A stretch of 64,000 nucleotides of DNA from CANDYO01 sp964627795 (GTDB lineage: Bacteria > Pseudomonadota > Alphaproteobacteria > Rickettsiales > CANDYO01): positions 124,001 through 188,000 of the forward strand of contig CAZVLF010000001.1 of assembly GCA_964627795.1 (NCBI GenBank), read 5' to 3'. Position 1 is the first letter of the stretch, and every line of letters begins with the position of its first letter. The notes under the pieces are model-generated. The model saw only the letters and a list, made by a program, of their open reading frames with translations, did not search any database and had not been told where the DNA came from. Shown piece by piece: positions 1 through 9,892 of this stretch. Made by a program: the position numbers and the translations under genes.

Positions 1-1
1 G

Positions 2-916
2 CATGTATTTATTCCTGCAGCAAGTTTATCTGCTTCTTCTGTTAGAACTTTAATAAAAAATGTTTTTACCTTAATTAAAGGTTTTTTAAGGTCTTTATCT
101 ATTATTAATAAATTTAATCCTGATATTATTATTGGATTTGGTGGATATCCAACTTTTCCAGTAATTCTAGCTGGGTTATTATTAAGAAAAAAATTTATTT
201 TGCATGAAGCTAATATGGTTGTAGGAAAAGTGAATAAAATTTTTATTCCATATGCTGAATGCTTAACTACTGGATTTTCAAAAATTACTGGGGTTGATGA
301 TAAATATAAAAATAAAATATTTTTTACTGGCAATCCAATTAGAGACAATTTTACCCCACCTAAAAAGGAAAAATCCGTTAAAAAAATTTCTCTTATGGTC
401 ATAGGAGGAAGCCAAGGTGCAAAAATATTTAGCAAAATGATCCCTGATATGATCATTAATTTACCTAAAGATATTAAGGAAAAAATATATGTTTGCCAGC
501 AAGTAAGAGAAGAAGATATTCCAAGCATTAAAGAAAAATATGCTAAAGAAAATATCAATTGTGAAATTCAAAGCTTTTTTAATGATATGCCTAAAAAACT
601 TTCAAAATCAAATATTGTGATTGCTAGAGCAGGAGCTTCAACCATTTCAGAACTTATTAGAATGAGATTACCTACAATTTTTATTCCATATCCAACTGCA
701 GCTGATGATCATCAACTTTTAAATGCCAAAGAAATTGTAAATTCTAATGCCGGATGGTTGGTACATGAATCTAATGACTCTCATCTCCAACTTTTACAAA
801 TATTTAAGTCAATTGTCAAAGATTCTTCTATACTTACTCTTTACAGCACCAACTTAGAAAAACTTGATCAAGATGGATGTATGAACTTGGTAGAATTAGT
901 TAAAAGGAAACTATAA
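2..916 (+). CDS. murG: MurG, UDP-GlcNAc:undecaprenyl-PP-MurNAc-pentapeptide transferase (5' end cut by window)
   Basis: MurG adds GlcNAc to lipid I to give lipid II, the last cytoplasmic step of peptidoglycan precursor synthesis, at the inner membrane. The frame is open from base 2, so the start lies outside the window. The visible part holds the N-domain signature GFGGYPTFP followed by a HEAN motif near position 205, then the C-domain sequence GGSQGA and a GASTISEL/AADDHQLLNA region typical of the UDP-GlcNAc-binding half. A TTG near 200 is only an internal codon, because the MurG-like sequence continues upstream of it. It converges with mfd across about 60 bases. The identification is secure although the N-terminus is missing. 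Confidence 0.93.
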   Translation, partial: HVFIPAASLSASSVRTLIKNVFTLIKGFLRSLSIINKFNPDIIIGFGGYPTFPVILAGLLLRKKFILHEANMVVGKVNKIFIPYAECLTTGFSKITGVDDKYKNKIFFTGNPIRDNFTPPKKEKSVKKISLMVIGGSQGAKIFSKMIPDMIINLPKDIKEKIYVCQQVREEDIPSIKEKYAKENINCEIQSFFNDMPKKLSKSNIVIARAGASTISELIRMRLPTIFIPYPTAADDHQLLNAKEIVNSNAGWLVHESNDSHLQLLQIFKSIVKDSSILTLYSTNLEKLDQDGCMNLVELVKRKL

Positions 917-977
917 TATTTTTGTTTAGCTAGATTCTATTTAAATAATTTTTTATAGAGCTTAAAATTTAAAATTT

Positions 978-3900
978 CTAAAAAGCTAATTTTAACAATA
1001 ACTCTTTTATATATTTGATTTTAAGATCAAGATTATTAAATTCTTTCGAAATTAAAAGCTTTTGATCTGGCCTTATCTTTAAGTAATTTTGATTTCGCAT
1101 AACAAATTCCATCATCTGTTCAGGCTTTAAGCATTTATTATCTTTAAACGTAAAAGTGATTGCCTTAGGCCCTGCATCTATCTTTTCAACATTAACAAGC
1201 TTAGCTGCAAGCTTTAATTTAAGAACTTCGATTAAATACTCAACTTCTTTTGGATATAATCCAAATCTATCAATCATTTCTATTGCAAATTGATCAATCT
1301 CTTGCTCCTTTTTAAATGATGCTAGCTTTCGATAAAGAGTTAGCCTTAAATTTAAATCTTCAATATATTCATCTGGAATGATAACTGGAATACCTAGATT
1401 GATTTGAGGACTATATTCCTCTTCAAAATCTTTATCCTTAGTGTCAGGATTTTTAATTGCCATTATTGCTTCCTGTAACATTTGTTGATAAAGCTCCAAG
1501 CCTACATCTTTAATATGTCCTGATTGTTCATCACCAACTAAATTACCAAATCCTCTAATATCCATATCATGGCTTGCCACTGTAAATCCAGCTCCTAATG
1601 AATCAATAGTTTGCATTACTTCAAGCCTAGCCATAGCAATTTTAGATAATTTGTGATTTGGAAGTAAGAAATATGAATAAGCTTTAATATTACTTCTCCC
1701 CACTCTCCCTCTTAATTGATAAAGGGCTGATAAACCAAATCTATCGGCTCTATACACTATCATTGTATTTGCTTCAGCAATATCTATACCTGACTCAATA
1801 ATGCTAGTGGAAAGCAAAAGATGGAATTTCTTGTTATAAAAATCAGTCATTATTTCTTCAATAGAACTTGGAGGCATTTGTCCATGAGCAACTACTATCT
1901 TTATTTCAGGAACCAATTCTTTAAGCTTTGGTAAAAGCTCAGAAATATCAGAAATCCTTGGACAAACAAAAAATATTTGTCCACCGCGATAAAATTCTCT
2001 CATTATTGCCTCTCTTATAACCACTGAATCATAAGGCATCGTATAAGTTTTAACTACTTGTCTATCAATGGGTGGAGTGGCAATAATGCTTAAATCTCTT
2101 ACCCCAGTTAAAGACATTTGTAATGTACGAGGAATTGGAGTAGCAGATAAAGTTAAAATATGTACATTTTCTTGTAAGTTTTTAAGGCGCTCTTTTTGAA
2201 TCACTCCAAATTTTTGTTCTTCATCAACTATTAAAAGACCAAGATTTTTAAATTCAATATCTTTGCTTAATAAAGCATGAGTACCTATAACTATATCTAT
2301 ATTTCCCTCTTTTAAGGATTCTTTTGTTTTCTTTAGTTCTTTACTATTAACTAAGCGAGAATATTGTTTTACTGTAACATTAAATCCTGCAAATCTTTTG
2401 AAAAATGAGTTATAATGTTGACGAGCAAGAAGAGTTGTTGGAACAATCACTGCAACTTGCTGTTTTATATTTTTTTCAGGGTTAGTTGCAATAAAGGCAG
2501 CCCGCATTGCTACTTCTGTTTTACCGAACCCTACATCTCCACACACCAACCTATCCATAGGCCTTCCAGATGCAAGATCTTCTTCTACCTCTTTAATAGA
2601 ACGATATTGATCTTCCGTCTCAATATAAGAAAATCTTTTACAAAATTCTTCATAAGATCCTGCTACAGGAGCTAAAACTTCTCCTTCCTTTTTTGCTCTT
2701 AAAGCTGCTGTATTAATTAGCTGGGCTGCAATCTCTTTGAGTTTCTGTTTTAATTTTTCTTTTCTATTATGCCAAGCACTTCCCCCTAATTTATCCAGCC
2801 TAACATTTTCTTCATCTCCTCCATAACGAGTTAGAAGATCAAGATTTTCTACCGGAATATAAAGAATATCTCCATCCGCATATATTAGTTTTAAGCAATC
2901 ATGCTCAATTCCACCGGCACTAACTGTTTCTAACCCTGAAAATATCCCAATACCATGTTTTTGATGAACAACAAATTCTCCAACTTGAATATTATTTATT
3001 TCTTCAAAAAGCTTTTCTATAGAGTACTTTGATTTTTTTCTTACTATTTTTTCACCTAAAAGATCTTGTTCGGATATAATAGTAAAGTCATCGTAAGTAA
3101 AACCATGCTTGAGAGGAAAGATAGCTAAACCTACACTCTTTCCTGAAATTTTTTTATAATCTAGAAAAGATTCTATAACAAACCAGTGTATATTATAATT
3201 ATCAAGAAGGCTTTTTACTCTATTTAATGAACCTTCACTATAGCATGCTATAATTGTTTTTGATTTATTAGAATCTCTATATTTTTTAAATAAATCGAAA
3301 GAAGATAATTTTTTTGATTGAGCTTGTAGCTCAAAATTATCAACTTTTTTTAAGCTAATTTCTATACCATTTTTATTATCAGGAATAAAATTAGCAAGAT
3401 AAATTTTATTTTCAGAACGTAATTCAAGCTGATTTTTATTTAGCCATAACAATGAAGGATCTAGTGGATAATAAATAACTTCATCTTGAAAACGATGAGT
3501 AAGTTGATTTCTTCTTGCTTCATAATTTTCTTCAATTGATTGAAAAAATCTATCCAAATAACTTTGATGTTCACTATCAAGCACAATATAAGATGGACTA
3601 AAATATGAAAATATATCATCAAGCTTTTCATAAAAAAAAGGAAGATAATGCTCCATGCCAGGATATTTTCTTCCACTTACTACTGCCTGAAACATTGGAT
3701 GATCAGATGAAAACTCATCAAAATGTTCTATAAATTTTTTTCTAAAACATTCAATTGTTTTTTCATTAAAAATAACTTCATTCGATGGCATAATTTTAAT
3801 ATGCGAAACTTCTTTTACTGTCATCTGAGTTAGGGGGTCAAATATCCTTATTTTTTCTACTAAATTTCCAAAGAAATCTATTCTCCATCCTTCTTCTGGG

Positions 3901-4412
3901 CTTGCAACAATATCAATAATATCCCCTCTTACTGCAAAGTCTCCTGGTTCTGTTGCCACTTCCACCCTACGGAAGCTAAGCTGAATTAAAAATTGGATAA
4001 ATTGATCTCTAATTAAACTATCACCTTTTAGGATTTTTTTAGTGAATGAGGGGATTAAACTCTTAGGAGGAAGATATTGATATATTGAACTTATTGACCC
4101 AACAACAATTAATTTATCTTTATTCTCTAAGATTTCGTCTAAAGCCTCAATCCTTCTTGCTAAATTTTGAATATTAGGTGAGACTTTATCGTAAGCTAAA
4201 CAGTCCCATGAGGGGAAAATAACAACTTTTAAGTCAGGAGCAAAAAAATTAATTTGTTTGGCTAATTCCTCTAGCACAGTATCATCATTTGCAATAAAAA
4301 GTATTTTATCAATTTTTTCAGCAAGTTTGCTAATTATAAAAGCATTTGCTTCTTTATAAACTGGATAAATACCACTTATTCTTTTATCGATTACTTGATT
4401 AAATATGGTCAT
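978..4412 (-). CDS. mfd: Mfd, transcription-repair coupling factor
   Basis: Mfd is an ATP-dependent translocase that removes RNA polymerase stalled at DNA lesions and recruits UvrA. At 1,144 aa the length matches the family. The N-terminal UvrB-like module (FPSWDCLAYD, then a GDFAVRGDIIDI stretch) is followed by the RNA polymerase-interacting domain (VGEFVVHQKHGIGIF). The helicase motor has Walker A GDVGFGKTE near residue 625, a DEEQ box near 729, and the QLRGRVGRS motif. A C-terminal TRCF domain follows. The start overlaps the end of the sdhE-like gene by 14 bases, so the two are probably co-transcribed. uvrA, its repair partner, is at 40111 in this window. Confidence 0.97.
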   Translation of the reverse strand: MTIFNQVIDKRISGIYPVYKEANAFIISKLAEKIDKILFIANDDTVLEELAKQINFFAPDLKVVIFPSWDCLAYDKVSPNIQNLARRIEALDEILENKDKLIVVGSISSIYQYLPPKSLIPSFTKKILKGDSLIRDQFIQFLIQLSFRRVEVATEPGDFAVRGDIIDIVASPEEGWRIDFFGNLVEKIRIFDPLTQMTVKEVSHIKIMPSNEVIFNEKTIECFRKKFIEHFDEFSSDHPMFQAVVSGRKYPGMEHYLPFFYEKLDDIFSYFSPSYIVLDSEHQSYLDRFFQSIEENYEARRNQLTHRFQDEVIYYPLDPSLLWLNKNQLELRSENKIYLANFIPDNKNGIEISLKKVDNFELQAQSKKLSSFDLFKKYRDSNKSKTIIACYSEGSLNRVKSLLDNYNIHWFVIESFLDYKKISGKSVGLAIFPLKHGFTYDDFTIISEQDLLGEKIVRKKSKYSIEKLFEEINNIQVGEFVVHQKHGIGIFSGLETVSAGGIEHDCLKLIYADGDILYIPVENLDLLTRYGGDEENVRLDKLGGSAWHNRKEKLKQKLKEIAAQLINTAALRAKKEGEVLAPVAGSYEEFCKRFSYIETEDQYRSIKEVEEDLASGRPMDRLVCGDVGFGKTEVAMRAAFIATNPEKNIKQQVAVIVPTTLLARQHYNSFFKRFAGFNVTVKQYSRLVNSKELKKTKESLKEGNIDIVIGTHALLSKDIEFKNLGLLIVDEEQKFGVIQKERLKNLQENVHILTLSATPIPRTLQMSLTGVRDLSIIATPPIDRQVVKTYTMPYDSVVIREAIMREFYRGGQIFFVCPRISDISELLPKLKELVPEIKIVVAHGQMPPSSIEEIMTDFYNKKFHLLLSTSIIESGIDIAEANTMIVYRADRFGLSALYQLRGRVGRSNIKAYSYFLLPNHKLSKIAMARLEVMQTIDSLGAGFTVASHDMDIRGFGNLVGDEQSGHIKDVGLELYQQMLQEAIMAIKNPDTKDKDFEEEYSPQINLGIPVIIPDEYIEDLNLRLTLYRKLASFKKEQEIDQFAIEMIDRFGLYPKEVEYLIEVLKLKLAAKLVNVEKIDAGPKAITFTFKDNKCLKPEQMMEFVMRNQNYLKIRPDQKLLISKEFNNLDLKIKYIKELLLKLAF

Positions 4413-4671
4413 TTTGGCCTAATATAAAATTCTTTAGTTGAGCAAAAAAAATATCATTTCTATATTTTTCAGGTATTGGTTGCTTATTTAAAACCCAATT
4501 ATAAATATCGTTATCATTTTCATTTAAAAATTCATCAAACTTTTTCAATTCAATTATATTCATTTTATGGACAAATTTATGGATAAATTTACCTATTATA
4601 ATATCATTTTCCTTACATCCCATTTTACTGCTTTTATAAATTATTTTTTTCCTTAAGCTTTCTTCATCCAT
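4399..4671 (-). CDS. sdhE: SdhE/Sdh5-family FAD assembly factor
   Basis: This 90-aa protein resembles the SdhE/Sdh5 (DUF339) family, which promotes covalent flavinylation of succinate dehydrogenase subunit A. The N-terminal part aligns in pattern with the family's basic, R/K-rich helix followed by E-x-D (here KSSKMGCKENDIII), and the family's aromatic-acidic ending is seen as NDNDIYNWVLN. The usual RGmlElD core is only partly kept, since GCKENDI replaces it, so the copy is divergent. Its 3' end overlaps the first codons of mfd, a gene pairing I regard as typical of alphaproteobacteria. The family call is good; function is inferred. Confidence 0.72.
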   Translation of the reverse strand: MDEESLRKKIIYKSSKMGCKENDIIIGKFIHKFVHKMNIIELKKFDEFLNENDNDIYNWVLNKQPIPEKYRNDIFFAQLKNFILGQNDHI

Positions 4672-4685
4672 ATAAAGATAACTCC

Positions 4686-4714
4686 TTTTCTTCGTAACTT
4701 AATGATGATATAAT
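4686..4714 (+). promoter_or_regulatory. Possible sigma70 promoter for the ntrY operon
   Basis: In the 78-base gap between the divergent sdhE-like gene and ntrY there is a perfect TATAAT at 4709-4714, about 35 bases before the ntrY start. The hexamer 17 bases upstream (TTTTCT) is a poor -35. The call rests mainly on the -10 match in a very AT-rich sequence. Confidence 0.3.
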
Positions 4715-4749
4715 CTTAAAATTGTCTATTATTAACAAATATCCTACGG

Positions 4750-6918
4750 ATGAAATATTTAGTATCAAATTCTTGGAAGCTAATTAAAAAATTTGATTTA
4801 ACCCATCATTATCCAGTTATACTAATTTTAATTGGGCTATGCAGCATTTTTTTTACTTACCATGAACTTTCTAGTGTTGAACTTGGAAATATACAAAATC
4901 CTCAGAAAATAATTATTCTTCTGATTTGTGACTTAGTTACCCTGCTTATTCTTTCAATTTTGCTTGTCCGTAAAATATTTCGCACTCTACATAAAAGCAA
5001 TCATCAATCTGGAAGACTTCAAAATAGAATTATTTTGATATTTAGCTTGGTTGCAGCAATACCAACAGTAATAGTAACATTTTTTTCTTTAGTATTCTTC
5101 AATTTTGGAATTCATTCGTGGTTTGACACTCGAGTTAGCACTGCAATCAATGAGTCTGTAGTTGTAGCAGAATCATATTTTAAAGTGCAATGGAAACTTA
5201 TTGAATCTGATGCCAATATAATGGCACAAGACTTAAATTTTCTAGCTCCTGAACTTTCTTATGGCCCTGAAAGATTTTCTAATTATTTATCGAAGCAAGC
5301 AGATGATAAAACCTTGGTTGAAGCAGTAATATTTCAAACCAACCCTAGAAAAATAGTTGCTGAGAGCAAATATAACCTTAATGTACCCTTCGTTTCACTT
5401 ACCAAAGAAGCTTTAAAAGAAGCATCGCAAGGAAATATAGTAGTTATTCAAGGCAATGAAGATAATAAAGTTCGGGCTTTAATTAAGCTTAATTTCTTAC
5501 CTGATTGTTATCTGTTAGTTAGTCGTACAATTGATACTAAAGTCTTACAACATGTTATTAATGCAAGAGGAGCTGAAAGTGAATATGCAAGGTTAAAAGG
5601 GCAAATTTCTAAACTTCAAATACAGTTTTTGATAATATTTTCTGTAGTTGCCTTACTACTTTTATTTGCTGCTATCTGGATAGGTATATTATTATCCTCA
5701 GCTTTAGTTAAGCCTTTAAATAGCCTAGTTAAAGCTACAGCAAAAATTGTTGAAGGAGATTATAATGTTAACCTAAATTTTAAAAAAAGTACCGGAGAAA
5801 TAGCAGTTCTTGCTAACGCATTTAATTCAATGGCTAAAGAATTAGGTATCCAGAGAGAAAAGCTTATTAAAGCAAATATAGAAATTCAAGCTAAACATCA
5901 CTTCAGTGAAACTGTTCTTTCAGGAGTCTCTGCAGGAATTGTTGCACTTGATTTAGAACACAAAATTTCCGTTATAAATCCAACGGCATTAAATATTTTG
6001 TCTCTTGATAAATCAATTGATATTTCTGGACAGGACTTTAAAAATATTTGTCCTGAAATATCAAATATACTTAATCATGCGCAAGAATTTGTAGGCCACG
6101 AGGTTAAAAAAGAAGTAGTTGTAAATCGTGGATCTAAAAGCTCTATATTAATGGTTAGAATTATTGCGGAAAAGTTTTTAGGCAAAACTGAAGGATATAT
6201 TATAACTTTTGATGATGTAACAGCCCTAGTTCTTGCTCAACGTAGCGCTGCTTGGTCTGACATTGCTAGGAAAATTGCTCATGAAATAAAAAATCCTCTC
6301 ACACCTATACATTTGGCAGCTGAAAGACTCAGAAAAAAATACCTACAAGAGGTATCCGATACAAGTAGCTTCGAAAAATATGTTGAAATGATAACTAAGC
6401 ATGTTAAAGATATAGGAACAATGATTGAAGAATTTGTAAATTTTGCTCGCCTACCTGCACCTAATTTTAGTAAAGCAGAATTAAATCAAATTATTAGAGA
6501 GGCTATTTTTTCACGCAAATGTTTAGACAAAAATATTAAATATATTACTGAAATTTGTGAAACCCCCATCATAATTAATTGTGATATAAGACAAATTTCT
6601 CAGGCCATGCTAAATATCCTTAAGAATGCTGAAGAATCTGTTGAAAACAGCTCTCAATCCAAAGATGGGAAAATAATAATTCGCTTGATAAAAAATGATA
6701 ATCATGCAGAATTATATATAATAGATAATGGAAGCGGTTTTTCTGCTGAATTATTTGACCGTTTGACTGAACCTTATATTACCAGTAAATCAACTGGTAC
6801 AGGTTTAGGTCTTGCAATAGTTAAGAAAATCTTAGATGATCATAATGCTGAAATTTTTTTCGCTAACAATCAAGATCATGGAGCAATGGTGAAATTAATT
6901 TTTAAAATAATTGAGTAG
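4750..6918 (+). CDS. ntrY: NtrY, membrane sensor histidine kinase
   Basis: NtrY is the sensor kinase of the NtrY-NtrX two-component system, linked in other alphaproteobacteria to nitrogen and redox responses and envelope state. The 722-aa protein has three early hydrophobic segments (about residues 20-40, 55-75 and 95-120), an extracytoplasmic loop and another membrane segment near 295-320. A HAMP domain (VKPLNSLVKATAKIVEGDY) and a PAS-like domain (about 380-480) follow. The HisKA motif IAHEIKNPLTP carries the phospho-accepting His511. The ATPase region has NILKNAEES, IIDNGSGF and TGTGLGLAIVKKI. It lies 6 bases before ntrX, so the pair is one operon. Confidence 0.93.
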   Translation: MKYLVSNSWKLIKKFDLTHHYPVILILIGLCSIFFTYHELSSVELGNIQNPQKIIILLICDLVTLLILSILLVRKIFRTLHKSNHQSGRLQNRIILIFSLVAAIPTVIVTFFSLVFFNFGIHSWFDTRVSTAINESVVVAESYFKVQWKLIESDANIMAQDLNFLAPELSYGPERFSNYLSKQADDKTLVEAVIFQTNPRKIVAESKYNLNVPFVSLTKEALKEASQGNIVVIQGNEDNKVRALIKLNFLPDCYLLVSRTIDTKVLQHVINARGAESEYARLKGQISKLQIQFLIIFSVVALLLLFAAIWIGILLSSALVKPLNSLVKATAKIVEGDYNVNLNFKKSTGEIAVLANAFNSMAKELGIQREKLIKANIEIQAKHHFSETVLSGVSAGIVALDLEHKISVINPTALNILSLDKSIDISGQDFKNICPEISNILNHAQEFVGHEVKKEVVVNRGSKSSILMVRIIAEKFLGKTEGYIITFDDVTALVLAQRSAAWSDIARKIAHEIKNPLTPIHLAAERLRKKYLQEVSDTSSFEKYVEMITKHVKDIGTMIEEFVNFARLPAPNFSKAELNQIIREAIFSRKCLDKNIKYITEICETPIIINCDIRQISQAMLNILKNAEESVENSSQSKDGKIIIRLIKNDNHAELYIIDNGSGFSAELFDRLTEPYITSKSTGTGLGLAIVKKILDDHNAEIFFANNQDHGAMVKLIFKIIE

Positions 6919-6924
6919 GTAGGT

Positions 6925-8313
6925 ATGACTTATAGTATTTTAGTTATAGACGATGAGGCAGATATTAGGAATCTGATATCGGATGTACTTCAAGACGAAG
7001 AGTATGAAACTAGAGTTGCCTCAGGAGATCTAGAAGCACTTTCAAAACTTGATGATAAAGTTCCTACTGTTGTAATTTTAGATATATGGTTGCAAGGCAG
7101 CGAACTTGATGGATTAGGTATATTAGAAATTATCAAGAAGAAATATCCGTATGTTCCGGTTATAATGATTTCGGGACATGGAAATATTGAAACAGCTGTT
7201 AACTCTCTTAAAATGGGAGCATATGATTATATTGAAAAACCTTTCACTGAGGATAAGCTTTTAGTTGTAGTAAAAAGAGCATGTGAATATGCAAAATTGC
7301 AAAAAGAAAATGCTGAACTTAGAATGTATAGCAATGAAATAAATCGTTTAATTGGTAACTCCAATGCAATTAGCGCTTTAAAGCAACTAATTTTAAGAGT
7401 TGCTCCTACCTCAAGCAGAATACTTATAAATGGCTCTAATGGAAGTGGTAAAAAATTAATTGCAAAGCTTATCCATGAAAAGTCAAAAAGAAAAAACCAA
7501 CCTTTCATCGTATTTAGTGCAGCAGGAATGTCTGAAGAAAGAGCACAATTAGAGCTTTTTGGTGAAGAAAGTAAAGACGTTTTTTCATCTCCAAGAAAAG
7601 TGGGAGTTTTAGAACTTGCAAATATGGGAACTCTTTTTATTGATGAAGTTACTGACTTACCATTAAATATTCAAAGCAAGATCCTTAATTTCCTTCAAAG
7701 CAGTAGTTTTATACGCAATGGAGGAAAAAATATAGTTAAGCTGGATGTTAGAATCATTTCTTCAACAAGCAAAGATCTGAAAGAAGAAATAGCCAAAGGA
7801 AAATTTAGAGAAGATTTATATTATCGCTTAAATGTTATTCAAGTACAAGCTCCTTCTTTAGCAGAAAGAAAAGAAGATATTGCTCTTTTAAGTGAGTTTT
7901 TCATAAATTTTTTTCATGAAAGAGTAGGTTTTCCTCTTAAACAACTTTCCACGGATGCTATAATAGCGCTACAAAATTATTCTTGGCCTGGTAATGTACG
8001 CCAACTTCGTAATGTAATTGAATGGCTATTAATCATGTATGGTGGAGAACAAGAGAAATATATAAATGCATCCATGTTACCTCCTGAAATCACTAATGGA
8101 GGAATAAATATTGAGAACAAACATGATGATAATAAACATGACATGATGGATCTTCCTCTTAGAGAAGCAAGAGAGGTTTTTGAAAAACAATATTTATCAG
8201 CTCAATTAATAAGGTTTGATCATAATATAACAAAAATGGCTGCTGCAATCGGTATGGAAAGGTCTGCGCTCCACAGGAAGCTTAAGACTTTAGAGATAGC
8301 TCAAGATGACTAA
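6925..8313 (+). CDS. ntrX: NtrX, AAA+ response regulator lacking the GAFTGA loop
   Basis: NtrX is the response regulator partner of NtrY. In 462 aa it has a receiver domain (phospho-acceptor Asp53 in VVILDIWL), an AAA+ domain and a C-terminal Fis-type helix-turn-helix (about 430-458). Walker A is altered (GSNGSGKK near residue 170, usually GESGTGKE), while Walker B TLFIDEV and the arginine-finger region FREDLYYRLNV are kept. The GAFTGA loop that contacts sigma54 is absent: after ELFGEE near residue 209 the protein runs straight to RKVGVLE. This fits a sigma54-independent regulator. The stop overlaps the next gene's start by 8 bases. Confidence 0.93.
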   Translation: MTYSILVIDDEADIRNLISDVLQDEEYETRVASGDLEALSKLDDKVPTVVILDIWLQGSELDGLGILEIIKKKYPYVPVIMISGHGNIETAVNSLKMGAYDYIEKPFTEDKLLVVVKRACEYAKLQKENAELRMYSNEINRLIGNSNAISALKQLILRVAPTSSRILINGSNGSGKKLIAKLIHEKSKRKNQPFIVFSAAGMSEERAQLELFGEESKDVFSSPRKVGVLELANMGTLFIDEVTDLPLNIQSKILNFLQSSSFIRNGGKNIVKLDVRIISSTSKDLKEEIAKGKFREDLYYRLNVIQVQAPSLAERKEDIALLSEFFINFFHERVGFPLKQLSTDAIIALQNYSWPGNVRQLRNVIEWLLIMYGGEQEKYINASMLPPEITNGGINIENKHDDNKHDMMDLPLREAREVFEKQYLSAQLIRFDHNITKMAAAIGMERSALHRKLKTLEIAQDD

Positions 8314-8947
8314 AATATTAAAGCCTTCAGCAATTATATTTGACTTTGATGATACTTTAATCGACTCAAAACCAATTACAACTAAGGCGCTTTTTGCAAC
8401 ACTTAAAAAATTCAATATCTCTAAAGATATTATTGATCATATGCAAATTGATACAAGCCGTTCAATGAGGGATTATTTTTATCAAATTTTTTCTCATAAC
8501 ATTTATCAAGCTCGTGATACTTATTATGAGTATTATACTGAATTTTCTAAAGATATTAAAATGCTTGAGAACGCCGAAAAAGTTTTAGAATATCTTAATC
8601 AACACAAAGTTTTTAATACAATTGTAAGCAATAAAAATGGAACGCTTCTTCGTAAAGAAGTGACAGAACATTTTCAATGGGATAAGTATTTTCAAGCAGT
8701 TATTGGGTCTGGAGATGCAAGCGAAGATAAACCTTCCATGCTCCCTGCAAAACTTGCACTTTCTAAGCTTAATTTGCCTGATTATTGCAATGTTTTACTA
8801 ATCGGAGATAGTTTAATTGATATTCAAACTGCTAAAAACCTTGGATGTAAATCTATTCTATTTGGAGATGATAAGTTTGATGCGGATTTTAAAGTTGAAA
8901 ATCATAACCATTTACTAGATTTTTTTAAGAATATATATGAAAACTAA
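8306..8947 (+). CDS. HAD-superfamily phosphatase (phosphoglycolate phosphatase-like)
   Basis: A 213-aa HAD-fold hydrolase. Motif I is DFDDTLIDS (nucleophile Asp in DxDxT form), motif II is the serine/threonine-type VSNKNG, the motif III lysine is in EDKPSMLP, and the motif IV acid pair is GDSLIDIQTA. The helical cap between motifs I and II indicates subfamily IA, the phosphoglycolate/beta-phosphoglucomutase group. The substrate cannot be told from sequence. The start lies inside the last codons of ntrX and the stop overlaps the DUF2155 gene, so it is expressed with the two-component system. Confidence 0.85.
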   Translation: MTKILKPSAIIFDFDDTLIDSKPITTKALFATLKKFNISKDIIDHMQIDTSRSMRDYFYQIFSHNIYQARDTYYEYYTEFSKDIKMLENAEKVLEYLNQHKVFNTIVSNKNGTLLRKEVTEHFQWDKYFQAVIGSGDASEDKPSMLPAKLALSKLNLPDYCNVLLIGDSLIDIQTAKNLGCKSILFGDDKFDADFKVENHNHLLDFFKNIYEN

Positions 8948-9365
8948 ATTATTTTTATTACTTATACTTACACATAATTTCTTATCTTTAGCTGTTGAAA
9001 GTTCTAAAGAGAATGAAAATAATATTTCCATTGAAGAATTTACAATTGAAGAGGATAGTTCTAATGATAAGAAAAATGCAACTATTCAAATTCTTAATAA
9101 AATTACTGCCAAAACCAAATATTTAACCCTACCAGTTGGCAGCAAACTAACTTATGGTCCTTTAAAAATTGAAATTAAATCATGCTGGAAATCTTCTCCT
9201 TATGATTCTGAAGAAAATAAAATTCTGCTTAAAATTGAAGAAAAAAGAGTTGATCAAAGTGAATATAAAACTATTTTTAACGGATGGATGTTCTCAAGCA
9301 GCCCTGGTATTTCAAGCATGGAACATGCAGAATATGATATTGTAGCGGTCAATTGTTCTGATTAA
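8937..9365 (+). CDS. DUF2155 secreted/periplasmic protein
   Basis: A 142-aa protein starting with a hydrophobic signal peptide (LFLLLILTHNFLSLA, probable cleavage after LAVES or nearby). An acidic linker leads to a DUF2155 domain, recognisable from its alternating pattern: ITAKTKYLTLPVGS, then YGPLKIEIKSCWKS, and the end FNGWMFSSSPGISSMEHAEYD. The family is widespread in alphaproteobacteria and its function is unknown to me. Two cysteines (SCW and NC near the C-terminus) could form a disulfide. It overlaps the upstream HAD gene by 11 bases and is the last gene of the ntrY operon. Confidence 0.85.
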   Translation: MKTKLFLLLILTHNFLSLAVESSKENENNISIEEFTIEEDSSNDKKNATIQILNKITAKTKYLTLPVGSKLTYGPLKIEIKSCWKSSPYDSEENKILLKIEEKRVDQSEYKTIFNGWMFSSSPGISSMEHAEYDIVAVNCSD

Positions 9366-9892
9366 AATTCTAAAATTATATTTATAAAATTTTATTGTGC
9401 TAAGTTTTTTCATTTTTTTAGTATTTTAGCTGAAATGTAGAAAATAAACTATAAATTCTAAAAAATTTATTAAATAGATTTAGTTTTTCCTTTAGTAATC
9501 CTTTAATTCACTATGGCAATAGTATTAATATAATTTAGTATATAAATTTTTAAGATTAGGAAATAATGACTATATTTATTAAATCAAATAGTACTCATAA
9601 TATTGAAAATAAAGAAGATTTAGCCCCACCAATTAGTCTACTTACAATAAATACATAGAATTAGTAGTCAGGGAGCAAGATGGATGCATTGATACAGATG
9701 GAGAAGGCTGCTGTCTTTGCTAAACATATATTATAAAATTTTCTAGTTTAAGGGTTATTATTAACTGGAAAAAGCAAGATTAAAACTTATCGTACTAGAT
9801 TTAATATATTTAAGCCAAGCTGTTTTTAATATAAATATTATCTTAAATAAAACCAGGTAGATACAAAAAATATTTAAGCAAGTATTGAATGG
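9366..9892. other. 527-base non-coding stretch with a broken small reading frame
   Basis: Between the DUF2155 gene and the end of ftsW there is no normal gene. A short plus-strand frame, 9566-9658 (30 codons), has an AGGA element 5 bases before its ATG. The +1 frame then continues to a stop at 9721-9723 and ends in an unusual cysteine-rich tail (DGCIDTDGEGCCLC). The pair reads like one small protein of about 50 residues split by a frameshift, but it is too short to be sure. The rest is AT-rich with no feature I can support. Confidence 0.3.

Noticed and set aside
917..977. Possible terminator between the converging murG and mfd genes
   Set aside because: Only imperfect AT-rich pairing is present; no stem above background.
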